64,000 bases of DNA from Perca fluviatilis (GCF_010015445.1 NC_053123.1:9441434-9505433); one strand, 5' to 3'. Counted from the first letter of the stretch, positions 38,120-52,089 are shown. The notes: generated by a model not told the origin, from the sequence alone. Numbers and translations: made by a program.

Positions 38120-38834
38120 TGCAGAGTTCTTATGTCATCGCATGTTAAGATGAATTTGTAGGACTATGTTTATGTGATGCCACTCTTTTCAAACATCTTA
38201 ACTTGGCATTACAGTGATGCGTTTTGCCAGATTATGAAGCTGATATTCTACTCAAAGGTTGTATGGTCATCTCCTGATCGGCAGTCTTACAGCTAGATTT
38301 TCGACAGGTAGCATGACCCCTTGTGTGCCAAAGTTGTATTTCTTCAACTTTATTTCTTACCTGACACTACTGGGTTTAGTCATTGAATGGAAAAAAGTAA
38401 AAAACAAATGCATATGAAAACGTTTTCGAGCGTGTGTTGCAACAGAGCTGTGAAACCAGTAGAGGGTAAGGTGATCCTTGCGCTGCGTCAGGGGAAGAAC
38501 TTGTCTGCTGGCCTGACGACAAGCACTACTGGCCCTGTCCACACCTTTCCAACACACCGCATCCTCTATCACTCTCTCTGGTTCTGTTGATTTGATTAAT
38601 CATTTTATGCATTCATTTCTTTCATTTCATCAAAGTTTTTTTCGGCACTATCTCTGTGTATCTGTCATTTTTGCCACCTGTTCATTCATAAGTTTCCCTT
38701 CCTTGTTCACTCATACTTTTTTTTTTTTTTTTTTTTACCCATTTTTTGTCCTTCTTTTCATTTCCTTTCCTTTCCTCTCTTCTCTCCACACATTGCCATT
38801 CTCCACTCCCTTTTCCACCTCTCTGTCCCTCCAG

Positions 38835-39245
38835 GGGCCACATGAGATTCACTTTTGGGAGTTAAACGATGCAGACCAACTGCCTTGAGACTTGAGACCC
38901 CCCACGCATAAAGCTGTTTTTCTTTTTTAAACGAAAAAAAAAAAAAGAAATCAGCAATATCAGTGTTTTTGTGAAGGGCCCCCCAAAGCAAATCTCCTCT
39001 AAAAGCCCCTCGAAATGACGCCAGCCCAGGCCATTGGAAGCACACCACAAACCAATAAGATCCGCTATTTGACCCAATTCTAAAAAAAACATGTTGATAC
39101 TAAATTGAAAATCAACTTAAAAACTACTGTAGAAAAAAACCTTCAAATCTTAAGATCCACTTTTTTATAAAAAAATAAAAACTGAACAAGGACAAAAACC
39201 CTCACCCACCCCCCACCCTCTGCGGTCTCGAGGAAGAATAAAAAA
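38835..39245 (+). other. Candidate 3'-terminal exon of an unidentified transcript
   Basis: A long pyrimidine tract (38700-38831) ends in CCTCCAG, a very good 3' splice-site context. Directly after it one frame reads GPHEIHFWELNDADQLP and then TGA (38886-38888). About 350 bases of A-rich sequence resembling a 3' UTR follow, with AATAAA-type signals near 39170 and 39237. I do not recognise the peptide, and no upstream exon of the same gene was found. It may be chance: CT-rich tracts are common in this window. Confidence 0.25.
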
Positions 39246-39904
39246 CAAAAAAACAAATAAACAAACAGAAATCACACCTTGCCTAGTCACTCTCCTCTAG
39301 TTCTTGTGGCGCTGATGTCATCAGGCCTGATAGGTTGATAGTTGATGATTTAGCTTTGTTAATCCTTGCTGTAGAGAGCTCAAGCATAACTATGTCCAGA
39401 AAGTATGCCAACCACTGTTTTATACAAAGCGAGTGGGGGGGGGGAGCCAGCACTGAGCTATCATTTTCTTAGTTGCAGTTGAGCCGGCTAGCATCTAAGA
39501 TCCACTTTGAACTTATATTGCAAGTAACCTCCAATCAAATCTTCACAAATAGAAACTGTGCTATTTAAAACACGAGGAGTCTTTGCAGGAAGTCACTGCT
39601 CGCTTTCACCTTGTTCACCACAATATCAGTTTCTAAGGATTCCTGTAATTATAATGTCAGGCATATGAAACGATGGCTCAGCAGCCAACTAGGGATAAAA
39701 TTAAAATGAAATGTGACATAATAAAATTGTTACAATATTTGCAACTTCTGGTTCTGTATTTTGGAGACGGTCCTCCCCTGAGAATGGCGCACATACTGTA
39801 AGTCGTTTGTTCAAGCAGCAATAACGAGTCCTATTTCCGTTTATAGTGGCAATGCCCTCTAGTGGCTGTAGTAATTATGATGGAAGCAAGCAAGAAGTAA
39901 ACAG

Positions 39905-40395
39905 ACAAAGGGCCCTATATACTGTATCTTGCACCCGGTGCAGTGCAGCGCAAAGCCCAACGCAAGTGTCTTTGCTAGTTTAAGACCGAGGCAGTTGTCA
40001 ATTTTCCGTCCAGCGCCCGCGTCGTTTAAATAGCAAATGCACCTGCGCCCATCTTTGCGCCCATGGTGCGTGCTGGTCTTACAGGGAGGTGTGTTCAGGT
40101 GCATTCTTGGCGCATTGCTATCTTGAGGCAGCGGGAAGTGATCGCGCCATTGACCAACAAAAACCTGGTCTAAAGTCAATAGATTTTAATTTCATTGTTA
40201 TTTTAACAGCAAATTAGTAAAATGTGCCTAGGCTGCACAGCGCGTGCACACTATGCTTGTTACACACACACAGGGAAGCGCAGCAGCACACAAACATGCA
40301 AAAGATTACAAATAAAAATATTACGGTGTAAATCCGCCATCATAATAGCAATGTGTCAAGGTACTTGCTTACTCACTTATAAGCGTAACCGGAAG
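39905..40395 (+). repeat. CpG-containing dispersed repeat
   Basis: Contains GCGCAAAGCCCAACGCAAGT, CGTTTAAATAGCAAATGCAC, GACCAACAAAAACCTGGTCT and CGCCATCATAATAGCAATGT. This family is common in percomorph genomes. A minus-strand open frame through it (39859-40179) is not a gene. Its higher CpG content comes from the repeat, not from a promoter. Confidence 0.55.
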
Positions 40396-41398
40396 TGCAG
40401 TAACGTAACAAATATCAATCATTTTACGTTGACATGCAAAACCATGACCGTTATGGAAAACGCTCCTGTGGGTTATATTAGAGGGAAGAAATAAACAACC
40501 TATATCGTCGCAGGTTTTGGAGGACTTTTAACACCTTTAGAATACTACAAAATAATATCAAAATACTACACTGTACACTTTGTTTTGATGTTAACAACGT
40601 GCATGTGTGTACGTGTGTGTCTGTACGTGCATGCATCAGTTCAATGTTAGGACATCCAAAGTAATCACCAAGATGTTACCGGTCTGCAGAGATTTGTCCC
40701 AATCTTCCTGATTACCACTTTAATGCCTCTTTCCTCCCCCAATTCATCTTTGAGGTTAATGGCACATAGAGACTGCGGTGATCTCAGAGGGACCAACGGC
40801 TCTGCATCCATCAACCTCTCCTCACTTCTCCGCATATGCGTGTGTGCCTAGGAATAAATGTTTGCGTATGTGTCTGCATGCCGGAGAGTTAAAAGATGTC
40901 TTTCTGAGTGCATAGTTGGAAGCTCTCTTCTGTATATTCATTTTTTTTTGTTTTAGCTTTCACATAAGTGTGTGTAGTGTCAACCTGTTGGCACCTCCAG
41001 ACTCCAGGGATGTTGCTGTGGCTGCATTTCGTCCAGTTTTTCACCACTGTTCAATTTCCTGTTCAAGATCTCTCCCAGCTCACCGATCATGTTTCCTCTT
41101 CTCTTCTAGTGTCATAAATTTAGAGCAAATGCAGAGTTAGACATATCTAATCATTGGAAAAACAATATTCTACCTAATAGCATACCCCCTATACAACGAC
41201 AAAATAAAAAATAAAAATTCACTCTTCACCTGACCCACAGCTATCAAAGTGTCTCACGAACAGACACATTCACACACAGAGAGTAAATATTTATGTTTGC
41301 ATACATCACCCATGGACTGGCCATATTTATCTGTAGCGCAGCAGATATTTCATCTCCGGTGTGGGTACACAAGCACTGAAAACACTCGGTAATGCAAA

Positions 41399-41427
41399 TA
41401 CACACACACACACACAACACACATACA
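41399..41427. repeat. (CA)n tract
   Basis: Short and interrupted; further CA runs lie at 41571-41590 and 41889-41919. Confidence 0.9.
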
Positions 41428-42029
41428 CACTCCCTGCGGCCTCATCAATAAGCCATATTACTGAGCAGGTCTTACGGGAAGCCACAGTAAATTAGCGTGT
41501 CAACAGTTAACATGGGCTGCACTGACACACTCATTTACTGCTGTAGCAGAGCTGAGACATGCTACAGACAAACACACACACACACACACAGTAGCAGAGT
41601 ACAGATATAGACAAATAGATCTGAGACGCACACATACACACATGGAGCTGACAACATATAGTTTCCCGTGTTTCTGAAGGAAACTCTGTGTATTACCCTG
41701 CTGTGTGTTTACGCGTGCATGAGTGTGGACATTTGTTTCTATCATACGATGTCCATGTGTGCATTTCTGTGTGGGTGCACAACTAAGTGGTGATAATCAC
41801 AGTACAGCCGGTGGAGACTGCAGGGAGTCCACTAAGCTATTAGCAAGGACACAGAGGTGCTAGAGAGAGACAAATATATACACAGCCACAAACACACACA
41901 CACACACACACACACACATAAACAAGCACAGGCATTCACTGATACATGGATACATACCAACAAGCAGTGTCCAGGGATCACAGTGCGCTGTCAAAGCTGA
42001 GCAGAGTCAGTGAAAAATGTTTGCTCTTT

Positions 42030-42278
42030 CTAATAACTTTATTGTCCAGCTTTCTCTCTTATCTCTCCATATCTTCTGTATGTCTCGTTTCCCTTTTGTT
42101 CTCTCTATCATCAAACTATCTTTACCTTCCTTTTTCTCTTTATTTCCCTCTCTTTCACACTTTTTCTGCATTTTCTTTCTGCCTCTTTTATCCTGTACCA
42201 TTCTCTTGTCTCCCCTCTGTCTGACTTTCTCATTTACTGCTTTCTACTACCGTATTTTTTTTCCTTGCCCTCCCCCCC

Positions 42279-42334
<56 letters not shown>

Positions 42335-42365
42335 GTCTTCTCTCTCTTTCTCTCTGTGTGGTCAT
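42030..42365. repeat. Pyrimidine-rich tract with (CT)n
   Basis: CT-rich for over 300 bases, with about 26 pure CT units at 42276-42328. Confidence 0.93.
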
Positions 42366-42584
42366 AGATAAGGATGTCCTCTCTGGATGTTCGACTCGGC
42401 TGGTAGCGCAGCATCAGCAGCAGCAGTTAGCAGCTTAGTGTTCTTCAGTGGGGAAATGACAGGTGCTGCAAAGATGGCAAACTGACTTTGTAACTAGTCG
42501 TCTAAGGCTTGTAATTGAAATGTTACTGCTACTTTTGGAGTAGGTATCAAAGTGATATCAAAGTCTTTTTCAAATGGACTGCAA

Positions 42585-42775
42585 TTAAAGGTCCCATATC
42601 ATGCTCATTTTCAGGTTCATACTTGTATTTTGGGTTTCTACTAGAACATGTTTACATGCTTTAATGTTCAAAAAACACAATATTTAATAGCACTATTATT
42701 AATTTGCATTATTAGATAGCACCTCAAGCTGCTTTATAATAAAAAAGACATGGAAATCTCACTTTTTACAATACA
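42585..42775 (+). mobile_element. TTAA-flanked (piggyBac-like) non-autonomous element, copy 2
   Basis: Begins TTAAAGGTCCCATATCATGC and shares ACATGTTTACATGCTTTAAT and GTTCAAAAAACACA with copy 1. It ends in CTCACTTTTTACAATA. It is about half the length of copy 1, so it carries an internal deletion. Confidence 0.6.
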
Positions 42776-43135
42776 TATTTGAATGTGGGTTCATAACTTA
42801 CTGTGGGCTAAGGGTTACATATCTCTAAAACTAGTTGTTGAATTTGATGTATGTTCTCACAGCTCATGTTTGACATATTTAGAAATGAATTGGCTTTTAG
42901 CTGAACAGTAATTATAAGTCTAAAAGATGAATGGCCATTTAACTTTTGTTGTCGAAATGACCTTTCTAAGAGTTGCAGTTGGAATTTTCTTTGCTTATGT
43001 TTCTTTGGTAAAAAAATGAACATAATTTTTATACTGAATGTGTTTCATGCAAAGCGGTCACTGCTGATGTTTTTGCACTGCACTTTATGGAGATAACTTT
43101 TAGTTTGTGTGACCACTGTCAGGTCTTTTCCTTTT

Positions 43136-43302
43136 GAATTTGTGATGAAGTTGAAGGATAAATATAAGAAATATGAGGGTTTATAAATTCTAAAAAAGAC
43201 AATCTGTTCAAACTGCTCGGAATTTGTGATGAAGTTGAAGGATAAATATAAGAAATATGAGGGTTTATAAATTCTAAAAAAGACAATCTGTTCAAACTGC
43301 TC
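43136..43302. repeat. Exact tandem duplication of 83-84 bp
   Basis: The segment starting GAATTTGTGATGAAGTTGAA at 43136 is repeated starting at 43220 with no difference that I can see over 83 bases (period 84). The period is a multiple of three, so it produces a repeated peptide in a chance minus-strand open frame (43119-43304), which is not taken as a gene. Confidence 0.9.
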
Positions 43303-44367
43303 AAACTGCTATACTGAACAGTCAGTATAGCCTACTTTCGTTAGCGATTGGCCAGGTGTGCAGAGGTGTAAAAATGGACAGAGCTCCAAGTCTACTCTCC
43401 ACTTTCATCATATTTCTTCTACTCAATGTGAGTAATTCAATGTGAATTGCTAAACCACAGCGATCACCTCGGTATTGGCTGCAATTACAGGCATTGGGCT
43501 TTCACAGGAGAGGTGGAAGTGTAACTGAAATCAGGATCAAGTTCTGAACAACTGGGGCAGATAAATGCACACTGATGGGCTTTTCTGTTCATCATCAATC
43601 CATGTAATTGAATTGAACTATGTCATATTTTATTTCCTGCAGCCTGATCATTGATCTCTGGTCCTTCTAGACTAGACTAAGACTAAGACTAATTCCACTT
43701 ATAAAAGCCCTTCTCCATCCCCAGCTTTTTGTTCCACCTTGAAGGCCAGCTTATCTAAGAAAGTATGTCCACCTCGACTCTTTTAACACAGTGGATTGGT
43801 TGTTGTCCCACCTTGTTTTCTTTGACCACATTAATCGAACATAGGACTCTTAAAGTGGCAAACAGCAGAAGGTTTCATAATCTGGGTGCAGCTTTAGTTA
43901 TTTAAGGTTTTTATGATCCTAGTAGAACAACAATCTTTGTGCACTTTGGAAATAAACAGACACTAAGTGAGGTCATCACTGATTACAGGGATTTCTTTTT
44001 TCCTCTTACTCTTCACTCTTTTATTATTCTAACTTCAGATCAGTTCATTATTCACATCATTCATTCTATTATATCATTCTATTTAAGGCACCAGCAATAG
44101 GATTTCAGTAATTGGAACTAACTGTACTTTAGTGTATGGGAAACACACACATACGCATGCACGCACGCATGCACGTACGCACACATGCACGTACTCCCGT
44201 TTTCACGATCCACTACCTTCCAATTGTAGACAGTACAGTCATATGTATGGTGGTATTGTTAAAGAGAAACAAAAGACAGACCTGTTTATGGGCAAGTCAC
44301 TCAACTGTAACACTGGAAGTACAGTGAATCACGGGTCACTGGTCACCAGTATGTAGTACAAACACAT

Positions 44368-44370
<3 letters not shown>

Positions 44371-44416
<46 letters not shown>

Positions 44417-44432
44417 TACACACACACACACA
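44371..44432. repeat. (CA)n microsatellite
   Basis: About 30 units with CATACATA near the end. A short (TG)10 lies at 44808-44828. Confidence 0.97.
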
Positions 44433-46885
44433 TACTTTCAATGACAGGATGGAGAGCATCTTCACATCCTTCCCTGTTAATAATGACATTATCAATAACA
44501 ACAGCCTCAGGGACATGTGTGAGTGTGTCTGGCTGTTTGAGGAGTGGATCCCTCGGGCTGTGGAAAGCACAATAACAGTGGTTCTTTTGCGGGGGAATCC
44601 CTTGTTGTCTTAGATGACACAAAGTGATAGGATTATCAGTAATGGCTTAATCACACCCACGGCACCAACACCCACATAAACACACACACACAAAATGCGG
44701 AGACAGAGTGGTTTCTGATCATTGATAAGATGACGGGTCAGGAAACCTAACACTGATAAAATGGCCTCTAACCCCTTAGATGGCTGATTACACAGACTGC
44801 ATCAGTGTGTGTGTGTGTGTGTGTGTGTCATGTTACAGCATAGAGCTTTTTCCTCTGCCTTTCTTCACTTCACTTTTATCTTTCCTCAATTGACACCCTC
44901 CACACCGCCCTTTCCAACTCTTCCTCGTTTCACTTTCTTATAGGAGGCATAGCTACTAGTTTCTACACACACACAATCAGATTTTTTTGCACAGTAGGGT
45001 GTCAATTAGGGAATTTAACAAAGATAATTCTGTTTTAAGCTTGTTTTTTTATTTACCTGGGGACTATTAGTTGCAAAGATCATGTTCGGGTTAGGGTTGA
45101 CAACAAGCCATGAGCATGACAGAAAGCGAGAAGGGAAACACACACACACACACACACTTTTCTAAAGCTGTAAAGCTCATATACAGTACGTGTGACATTT
45201 CCCTCTCCTATAGGGGACTGAAATGGAAAATATTTTGACCTTTATGCAACCATACTCAGGATTGGAGGAAAGGATTGACGGTAGGAGGAGTGAGACGGGA
45301 TGGTAGGTTGGCAAAACCGAGGGATAAAAAAATGGCTTGTCTTTTCTGTATCTGCACATGATTTAATGTAAAGTGGTGCAGGGGTGAAGGAGATTGAGAG
45401 AAATACCGAGGATATAGAGATTATAGAGGATAGAATTGAAAATAAAAAAATAAATGAAAAGGCAGTGTTGGTGTTGGAGTACTGCTACAGGTACCAGTAA
45501 GGAGATGAAATAAAAATGAGGAAGTCCAGTTTAGTGACACAAGGTCATAGGTTTATCAGAAGCCAAAACACATCACAGCAGTTCACAATACCGTGTGATA
45601 GAGTTTAGATTCTTTGCTAACATAATTACAGTATATGTGTTTCGCCATTGTACAGAGCATGTTGTTTTATACTTGCTCTTTTGGTCTTCTTGTATTTAAA
45701 AATACATTACAACTGATTACTGTTGTGTTATGGAAGGAGGCTGAAGAGGAAGTAAATTGGTGTGGGGTAACATAGATTAATGAGCCCATCATTAACAGGG
45801 AGCACGCGGGTCGTGACGTTTCAGATTTCAAGAGGGGAACACTGGGTCCATGTGCTGGACGCAATTAGGCTGATTCCCCTATTACAGAAATCAGATTTCT
45901 CATTAATACGACGTTTAAGAAATCAGCTTACTCGAGAAAGCCGACAGTAACCGGGTAACCTAAGTGCATGTAAACCCACTTACGTTTTTTTTTTATTTCT
46001 AAACGACAGTGGTCACAACTGGAGTCACATGTGCAAAACTCTAACTACAGTCTGGATAGCAGCAGTCCATGTGGACCAAACTATAGTTTTTGTTTTTCAT
46101 TGCTTGAACACAGTTTTCAAAATTCTACACACTTATCCCATGGCTTAAACCACAACGTGCACAACACTGTGGACCAATCGAAAAAAAAAAAATAAGAAAA
46201 AAAACTGTAAGAAGCTTTTTAATTAAAAACAAACTATTGTTGGTCTGAACATAACCTGGAAGGAGTGAACGTAGAAAAAAGAGAAAAGGAAATAGCCTGG
46301 GTGAAGCAGGGAAGCAGGCATGTATTGTTGGATGTAGGATGTAGTCCTATTTTGCCTTCATCTGTGAATATGTACATGAATGTAAGTATATATTGCTTTA
46401 TTCATTATGCTATAATAAAATGGCAATGCATCCTGTGGCATACAGGAAGTCATGTCTTTGTTTGGAATAAATACAAGCAGAAGTGGGAAGTAAGTGCGAG
46501 CTGTAATTGCAGATACTGTAAATAACTCCACCTACAGAAACCAAAATATAAAAATGACAAACGTGAGGACTACCACTGTGATGATCTGAATTAAGGAGGG
46601 AGTTACCAGGAAAACAATACAGTACAGTTGTAGTTACGCTTTTATTTATAGGACAGAGGGAGGAAGAGGGAACGAGGACCAGAAGGGGGAGTGATATAAT
46701 AATTGGAGTTACTTCCAGGGAAAATCCTATTTTTGCAGTCTGACAGAGATAGAGGGACATGTGAATGGATGGAGGATTGAGGGAAAGGGAGGAATACACA
46801 GTTGCAATCCTATTTTCTCAGTCTAGGTCTGAGGAAAGGATGGCTGGCTGGATGATGGACGGATGGCTAGCCGCACAGATGGATA

Positions 46886-46940
46886 GATAGCTGAATGGAT
46901 GGATGTATGGATGGATGTATGGATGGATGGATGGATGCAA
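46886..46940. repeat. (GGAT)n tandem repeat
   Basis: About 11 units, some as GTAT. Confidence 0.93.
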
Positions 46941-47159
46941 TTGCTTCTAGTAAAATCCTATTTCCTGCAGCTGGTAGATTTAGCACCTGGAGTCCTCAGA
47001 TTACCATAATAATCTACAATGAGGAAATAACCAGATTTTGGACTCAGGGTGTGTGTTTGTGCGTCTGCTTGTATGTGTGTGTATATTTTCTATTAGCTGT
47101 GTGAATGTGTGTACTTGCATGTCTTCATCCAACATGTCTACTGTGTTTCTGTATCTGCT

Positions 47160-47162
<3 letters not shown>

Positions 47163-47201
<39 letters not shown>

Positions 47202-47208
47202 GGGGGGG
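47163..47208. repeat. (TG)n with a G run
   Basis: About 18 TG units, then nine to ten G. A CA array follows at 47332-47367, in opposite sense. Confidence 0.95.
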
Positions 47209-47333
47209 TCTGTGTGTAAGGAAAGATGAGTAAGGGAAATGAGGGGTTGCTGCTCTGGCCCACAAATTTGATTTGGAGCTGCCACTTCAATGAGATGGTT
47301 GACCGCATCCACCACTACCCACTCCCCAACACA

Positions 47334-47371
<38 letters not shown>

Positions 47372-47515
47372 CACACACGCACGCACAGATATTAGAGGAC
47401 ACTAATTGATTGAGGAGCATTGGTTGATGGACAGCGTCTGAGATGGGTGGAAGAGATAGAGGGGGGTCCAACAGCTGTTTCATTTCCCAGACCTACTAAA
47501 GTGCGTTAACAGTCA

Positions 47516-47610
<95 letters not shown>

Positions 47611-47657
47611 TACACACAGACACACACACACACACACAGACACACATACATACACAC

Positions 47658-47696
<39 letters not shown>

Positions 47697-47703
47697 CACA
47701 CAC
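47516..47703. repeat. (CA)n / (CAGA)n compound microsatellite
   Basis: About 44 CA units, then CATACATA and CACAGACA parts, then about eight CAGA units and a CA end. The longest compound array here. Confidence 0.98.
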
Positions 47704-48646
47704 GTCCATGGGAGTGTAACATGTGCTGGTGTCAGGTCACCTTTAGATTGCTAACAGGGGACATGAGTGATCATGTCTGATCATTAATCCATCAAGCCGA
47801 AATTTGGGTCAAAGACTCATAGATCATCAAATACTGCTGATGGGCTGCAGGCGCCATTGCTGAACAATAAAAACATATATGAACAACAGTATCATATTTA
47901 TTTTTAAGATTTATGAGCTGAACTACATTCCAATGGCTGAACAAGCTCACTGTCAATAACTGTCTGCCCAAATGATTGGCTGTCTTTAGTTATGTATGAC
48001 ACAGTAGGATTATTTGTTTGAACACAAGAGCAGGAATGAAGAATCAAAGCACATTGTTTAAAAACAGAAAAAAATTAAAAGCTTTTATTGACATGACTGC
48101 ATTATTAAAAACCTAGATCTATAGATTGCATATGTCACTGAAGTCAAAATGTTTCTTTGACTGCTATGTTAATCAGGTTTTGGATAAAGTAAATATGGTT
48201 GTGTGTGTTTGTGTTGTGGGAAACCATATATCAATGCCTTTTGCTATATAACCAATAAGCCATGGAGCAAATGCCATACATCTCCCTCTCTTTCTTGCTC
48301 TCACACACATACAGAACATACATATCCTCACTCCCTCTGTCCTTTTTCTTCATTGTGATCATTATTTTATGTTTTTCTTTTTTTTCATCATCGCCTCTCC
48401 GTCTCGCTTTGTTTGTCCTGCTGTAATTTTCCTCCTCTACCTCCTCCGCTCCACCATATTTCTCTATGTTTTACCTCTTCTATTATTTCTCCACCTTCAC
48501 CCTGTTTCCCTCTCTCTGATATAAAGACACAGAAGCTGTAAACACCTTTGTCACTCACTAATTTGTCTATTATAAATAGCTCAACCAGGACAGAGCAGTC
48601 CTAAAGGATTAAAAGAATAATACTATGAAGCTGTGTAGCTAGGGTT

Positions 48647-48782
<136 letters not shown>

Positions 48783-49802
48783 AAAAGTGTTGATTAGGAA
48801 AGTCTTCTTTCGGGGTTGCTCTTTGCTATCGTCATATGAGACCACTGATCCTGGTCTCAATGTGACAATAGTCAGGTTTGTGTACGGTGTGTGTGTGGTG
48901 AATGCATGTGCATACATTGGTTTGTGCATGTCAGTATTTATTTTTTTTTTTCTCTGCATATTGAAGACTTTTTAATGTATGACATATTGCATTATGACAC
49001 TGTGTGTCATGTGCTGCATTATTGGGAGGTGCATATTAACCAGATGTACAGTGCCAAACCAATTACTTAGTCCTGCTCAACCTTCAAGTCTTTTCTCTGT
49101 AAATAGCCAAGCATATTCACTTAAAAACACTTCAAACTAAGCAAAAGTCTCATCTTTTTGAGCCTTAGCCAAACAGTGTGTGGCTTTAACTGGTTCGTTA
49201 CTGCCCTTTGTGGCCAGTGGCGGAATAAATCTCAGGGACTGCCAAAACCAACCAAAGTTAAAGTGGCATCAGCAACAAGGGGCAGTAATAATCCCAATCC
49301 CAATTTGACACAAATGAGGCGAAGTAGACGATGCACCACAAAAAGGTGTATTTTCAAACTAACTAACTAACTAACTGAATGAGTTCCCAAAGATATCTGC
49401 TGTTTCAGGATTTTTTTATATTACCTATACTTGTGTTATTGGATGACATAAAACATTTGTACAGGTTTTGATTGACCCATTTTCTCTGTCTCTCTCTCAG
49501 TTGTGTCTGCTTCTTTCCTCTAAACGGCCTCTCTCATAACTCTCTGATGTTCTCCCTCCCATTTTCAATCCTCTCTGTTTTCCTTTAGCTTTTTCTATGT
49601 CTAACAAGCTATGCATTTTTTTTCAAGGGTAGATTTTGCAGATTTATTGACAAGACAAACGTTGATGAGAATGGAAAAGATCACTGTAGCTCAACCATTT
49701 ATGTTTCTTCTTTTCCATCTGCCTTTCTCTCCTCTTTATAGCTCTGGACAGCCTTAGAACAAGGCACAGGATGAAATACAAAGGATTTAATGAAGCGTCT
49801 TT

Positions 49803-49841
49803 CTCTCACTCTCTCTCTCTCTCTCTCCACTCTCTCGAACA

Positions 49842-49919
<78 letters not shown>
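49803..49919. repeat. (CT)n and (AC)n microsatellites
   Basis: About 10 CT units to 49827, then about 38 AC units from 49840. Confidence 0.97.
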
Positions 49920-49920
<1 letters not shown>

Positions 49921-50479
49921 CTTTTCTATTTACAGCTTGATCGTTTTAGGGCTCTTTTCTCACTCCAGAGTTTTATGGTGCTGTAATAAAACAGACAAAA
50001 GACAAATGGTCAGTGAAGAATTGCTTCTGCAGGGGGTGTTAGTAGTCACTTAGTCTTACAGCTGGTCAGTTAGCCAGTCGATAAGTCAAGCATATAGTCA
50101 AATAGTCATTGTCCAAACCAGGTGGCCAGGCAGTCAGTTCTGTAATTCAGTCTACAAGGTGTCATTTAATTAGCAAGTCTTGTAAGAAAAGAAAGACATA
50201 AAGGGGGAGAGAGAACAAGAGGAAGCAACTTTCCAGTAAAGCTAAATGCTACAAAACTCACATAAACCTTCTCACCAAAAAATCTGATCTTATGAGACCC
50301 TTTTGAGGAGCGTTACCAAAACAACAAAGACACCAAAAACATACATTACCATACAGACCAATGTTTTCTCCTGCTGAAACAATGGCTGGACCCAGATCCT
50401 AATAAACACAGTTGGTCTCTTGGTGTGACCCCCTACTGCTGCCCCACTTCATCAAGACTAATGGGTTATGACTACTGAA

Positions 50480-50515
<36 letters not shown>

Positions 50516-50536
50516 ACACACACACACACACACACA
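50480..50536. repeat. (AC)n microsatellite
   Basis: About 27 units with one ACC break. Confidence 0.97.
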
Positions 50537-52089
50537 AGCATATCATTGCTGTGAGAAAATGCTAAAACACTGGGCTGTTTTATCTGTCTCAATAACCTCT
50601 GTGGCCTATATTTAGGTGAGCAGTGGAAGCAATGGAACCCAGACCCAGAAATTAATTATGGAAAAGTTGTTCACCTAGTTATCCATCTTGCCATTTGTCA
50701 CGTTTGCAGTGGCAAAAATGGAAGCAGAACAAACACACAGTTTCTTCACCAACAGCGTCTCTCAAATCCTATGAACTTCTAGGTATGCTGGGAGATGTAG
50801 TCCCTCCACAGGATTTATACTCTGACATGTTCTCTCTGTCTGTTATACTGCTAAGCCTCCAAACAAAAATACTACAGCCACAGGAAAAGTACATAAATAG
50901 TGTATAAAGTATATAAATGTGGGAGCGTGAGTATGGATAAGTGTTGCTTGCAGAGGAAACTAACAGTCTTTTTTTGCTTACACAAACAGTCTAGAGTATA
51001 GACTCATCACTAAGATTATTGAGAACTTGGATTCTTGGTAAAGCTCTCTCTTCAGCAACAGATTACATTACAGCGCTTTTATGAATAGAAAGGCTGCAAC
51101 TATTAAGGTGCTGACACACTAGGAAGATGGCAAAGAACTAGGGTCGCCTCGTGTCACCTGTGGCTTGGAGAAAAAGTTGCATTTGAACACATTGCAAAGA
51201 CTACAGTCGACAGCCAACTAGCACGTTCTGCGCCTGCGTGAGAGGAAACAACTCTCCATGCCAACAGGCAGCGGTTATCTATTCATCATTCTAAAACAGA
51301 AACAAGATATACAACCCATTGCTATGATACATACAACAAAACAGCGTTTTTCCCTCCTGGATCAGCCTGCCTCACTCCCCACCAGCAGGACAGCGGGTGC
51401 CGAGAGATGGCTAGCTAGCTTGTCCATTCCTGAGCTGTCATCAACCGTTCTCTCAGCAAAGAAGTCTCACGGCGGTGGGAAATAGAGTAGTATATTTGAT
51501 ATATTTTGTATAAATCTCGGTACTTAACAGTGTTGTCATATTTGTTGTTGGTTTGACACTGAAACTGTAACAGTATGTGCATGAGATTGTGTGTAATCTG
51601 CCATTTTATGAAGATTAACACAAGTATAAAAGCAGTGATGGTGGTAATCAACAAGTCTGAGTGTTGGCTCTTTTACAGTAAGAGTGAATGGTGGGGGGAG
51701 GGGGGCTGTCGTTCCAGTGAGGCTCCAACCTGTGGCAAAGGACAGCCTCATCCTCATGCTGAGAAGCAGCCAAACACTCTCTCGCTCCCCGCCCAAGCTA
51801 ACCAGCCCCGTTTTTAAGAACCTCGCCCTGCAACCCACTAACGTCTAATCTTCTTCCAGCATGTAAACGGCACCCACCACTCAGAAATGAGTGCACGATA
51901 ATGGTATGCTTGGCAGGGTAGGAGCCCCGTAATGTATACTGAGTGCCTCTCCCTAGAACAGGGTGTGGCCTCGGATCAGCCTCTTTCCCAATCAGTCACA
52001 AAGTTTCATTCGGCACAGGTGTGGCAACTTTCTCTAATGAGCCTCCACAGATCCCATCCTAGTTTTGGAAAATGGTCACCAGACGTAAG

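Noticed and set aside
39859..40179. 106-codon minus-strand open frame
   Set aside because: Lies within a dispersed repeat common in fish genomes.
42017..42367. 116-codon Ser/Phe/Leu-rich open frame
   Set aside because: Low-complexity CT tract.
43119..43304. Minus-strand ORF with a repeated 28-residue unit
   Set aside because: Created by the 84-bp tandem duplication, whose period is a multiple of three.
46410..46799. 129-codon minus-strand open frame
   Set aside because: No domain, no splice sites of note, ordinary length by chance for the interval.
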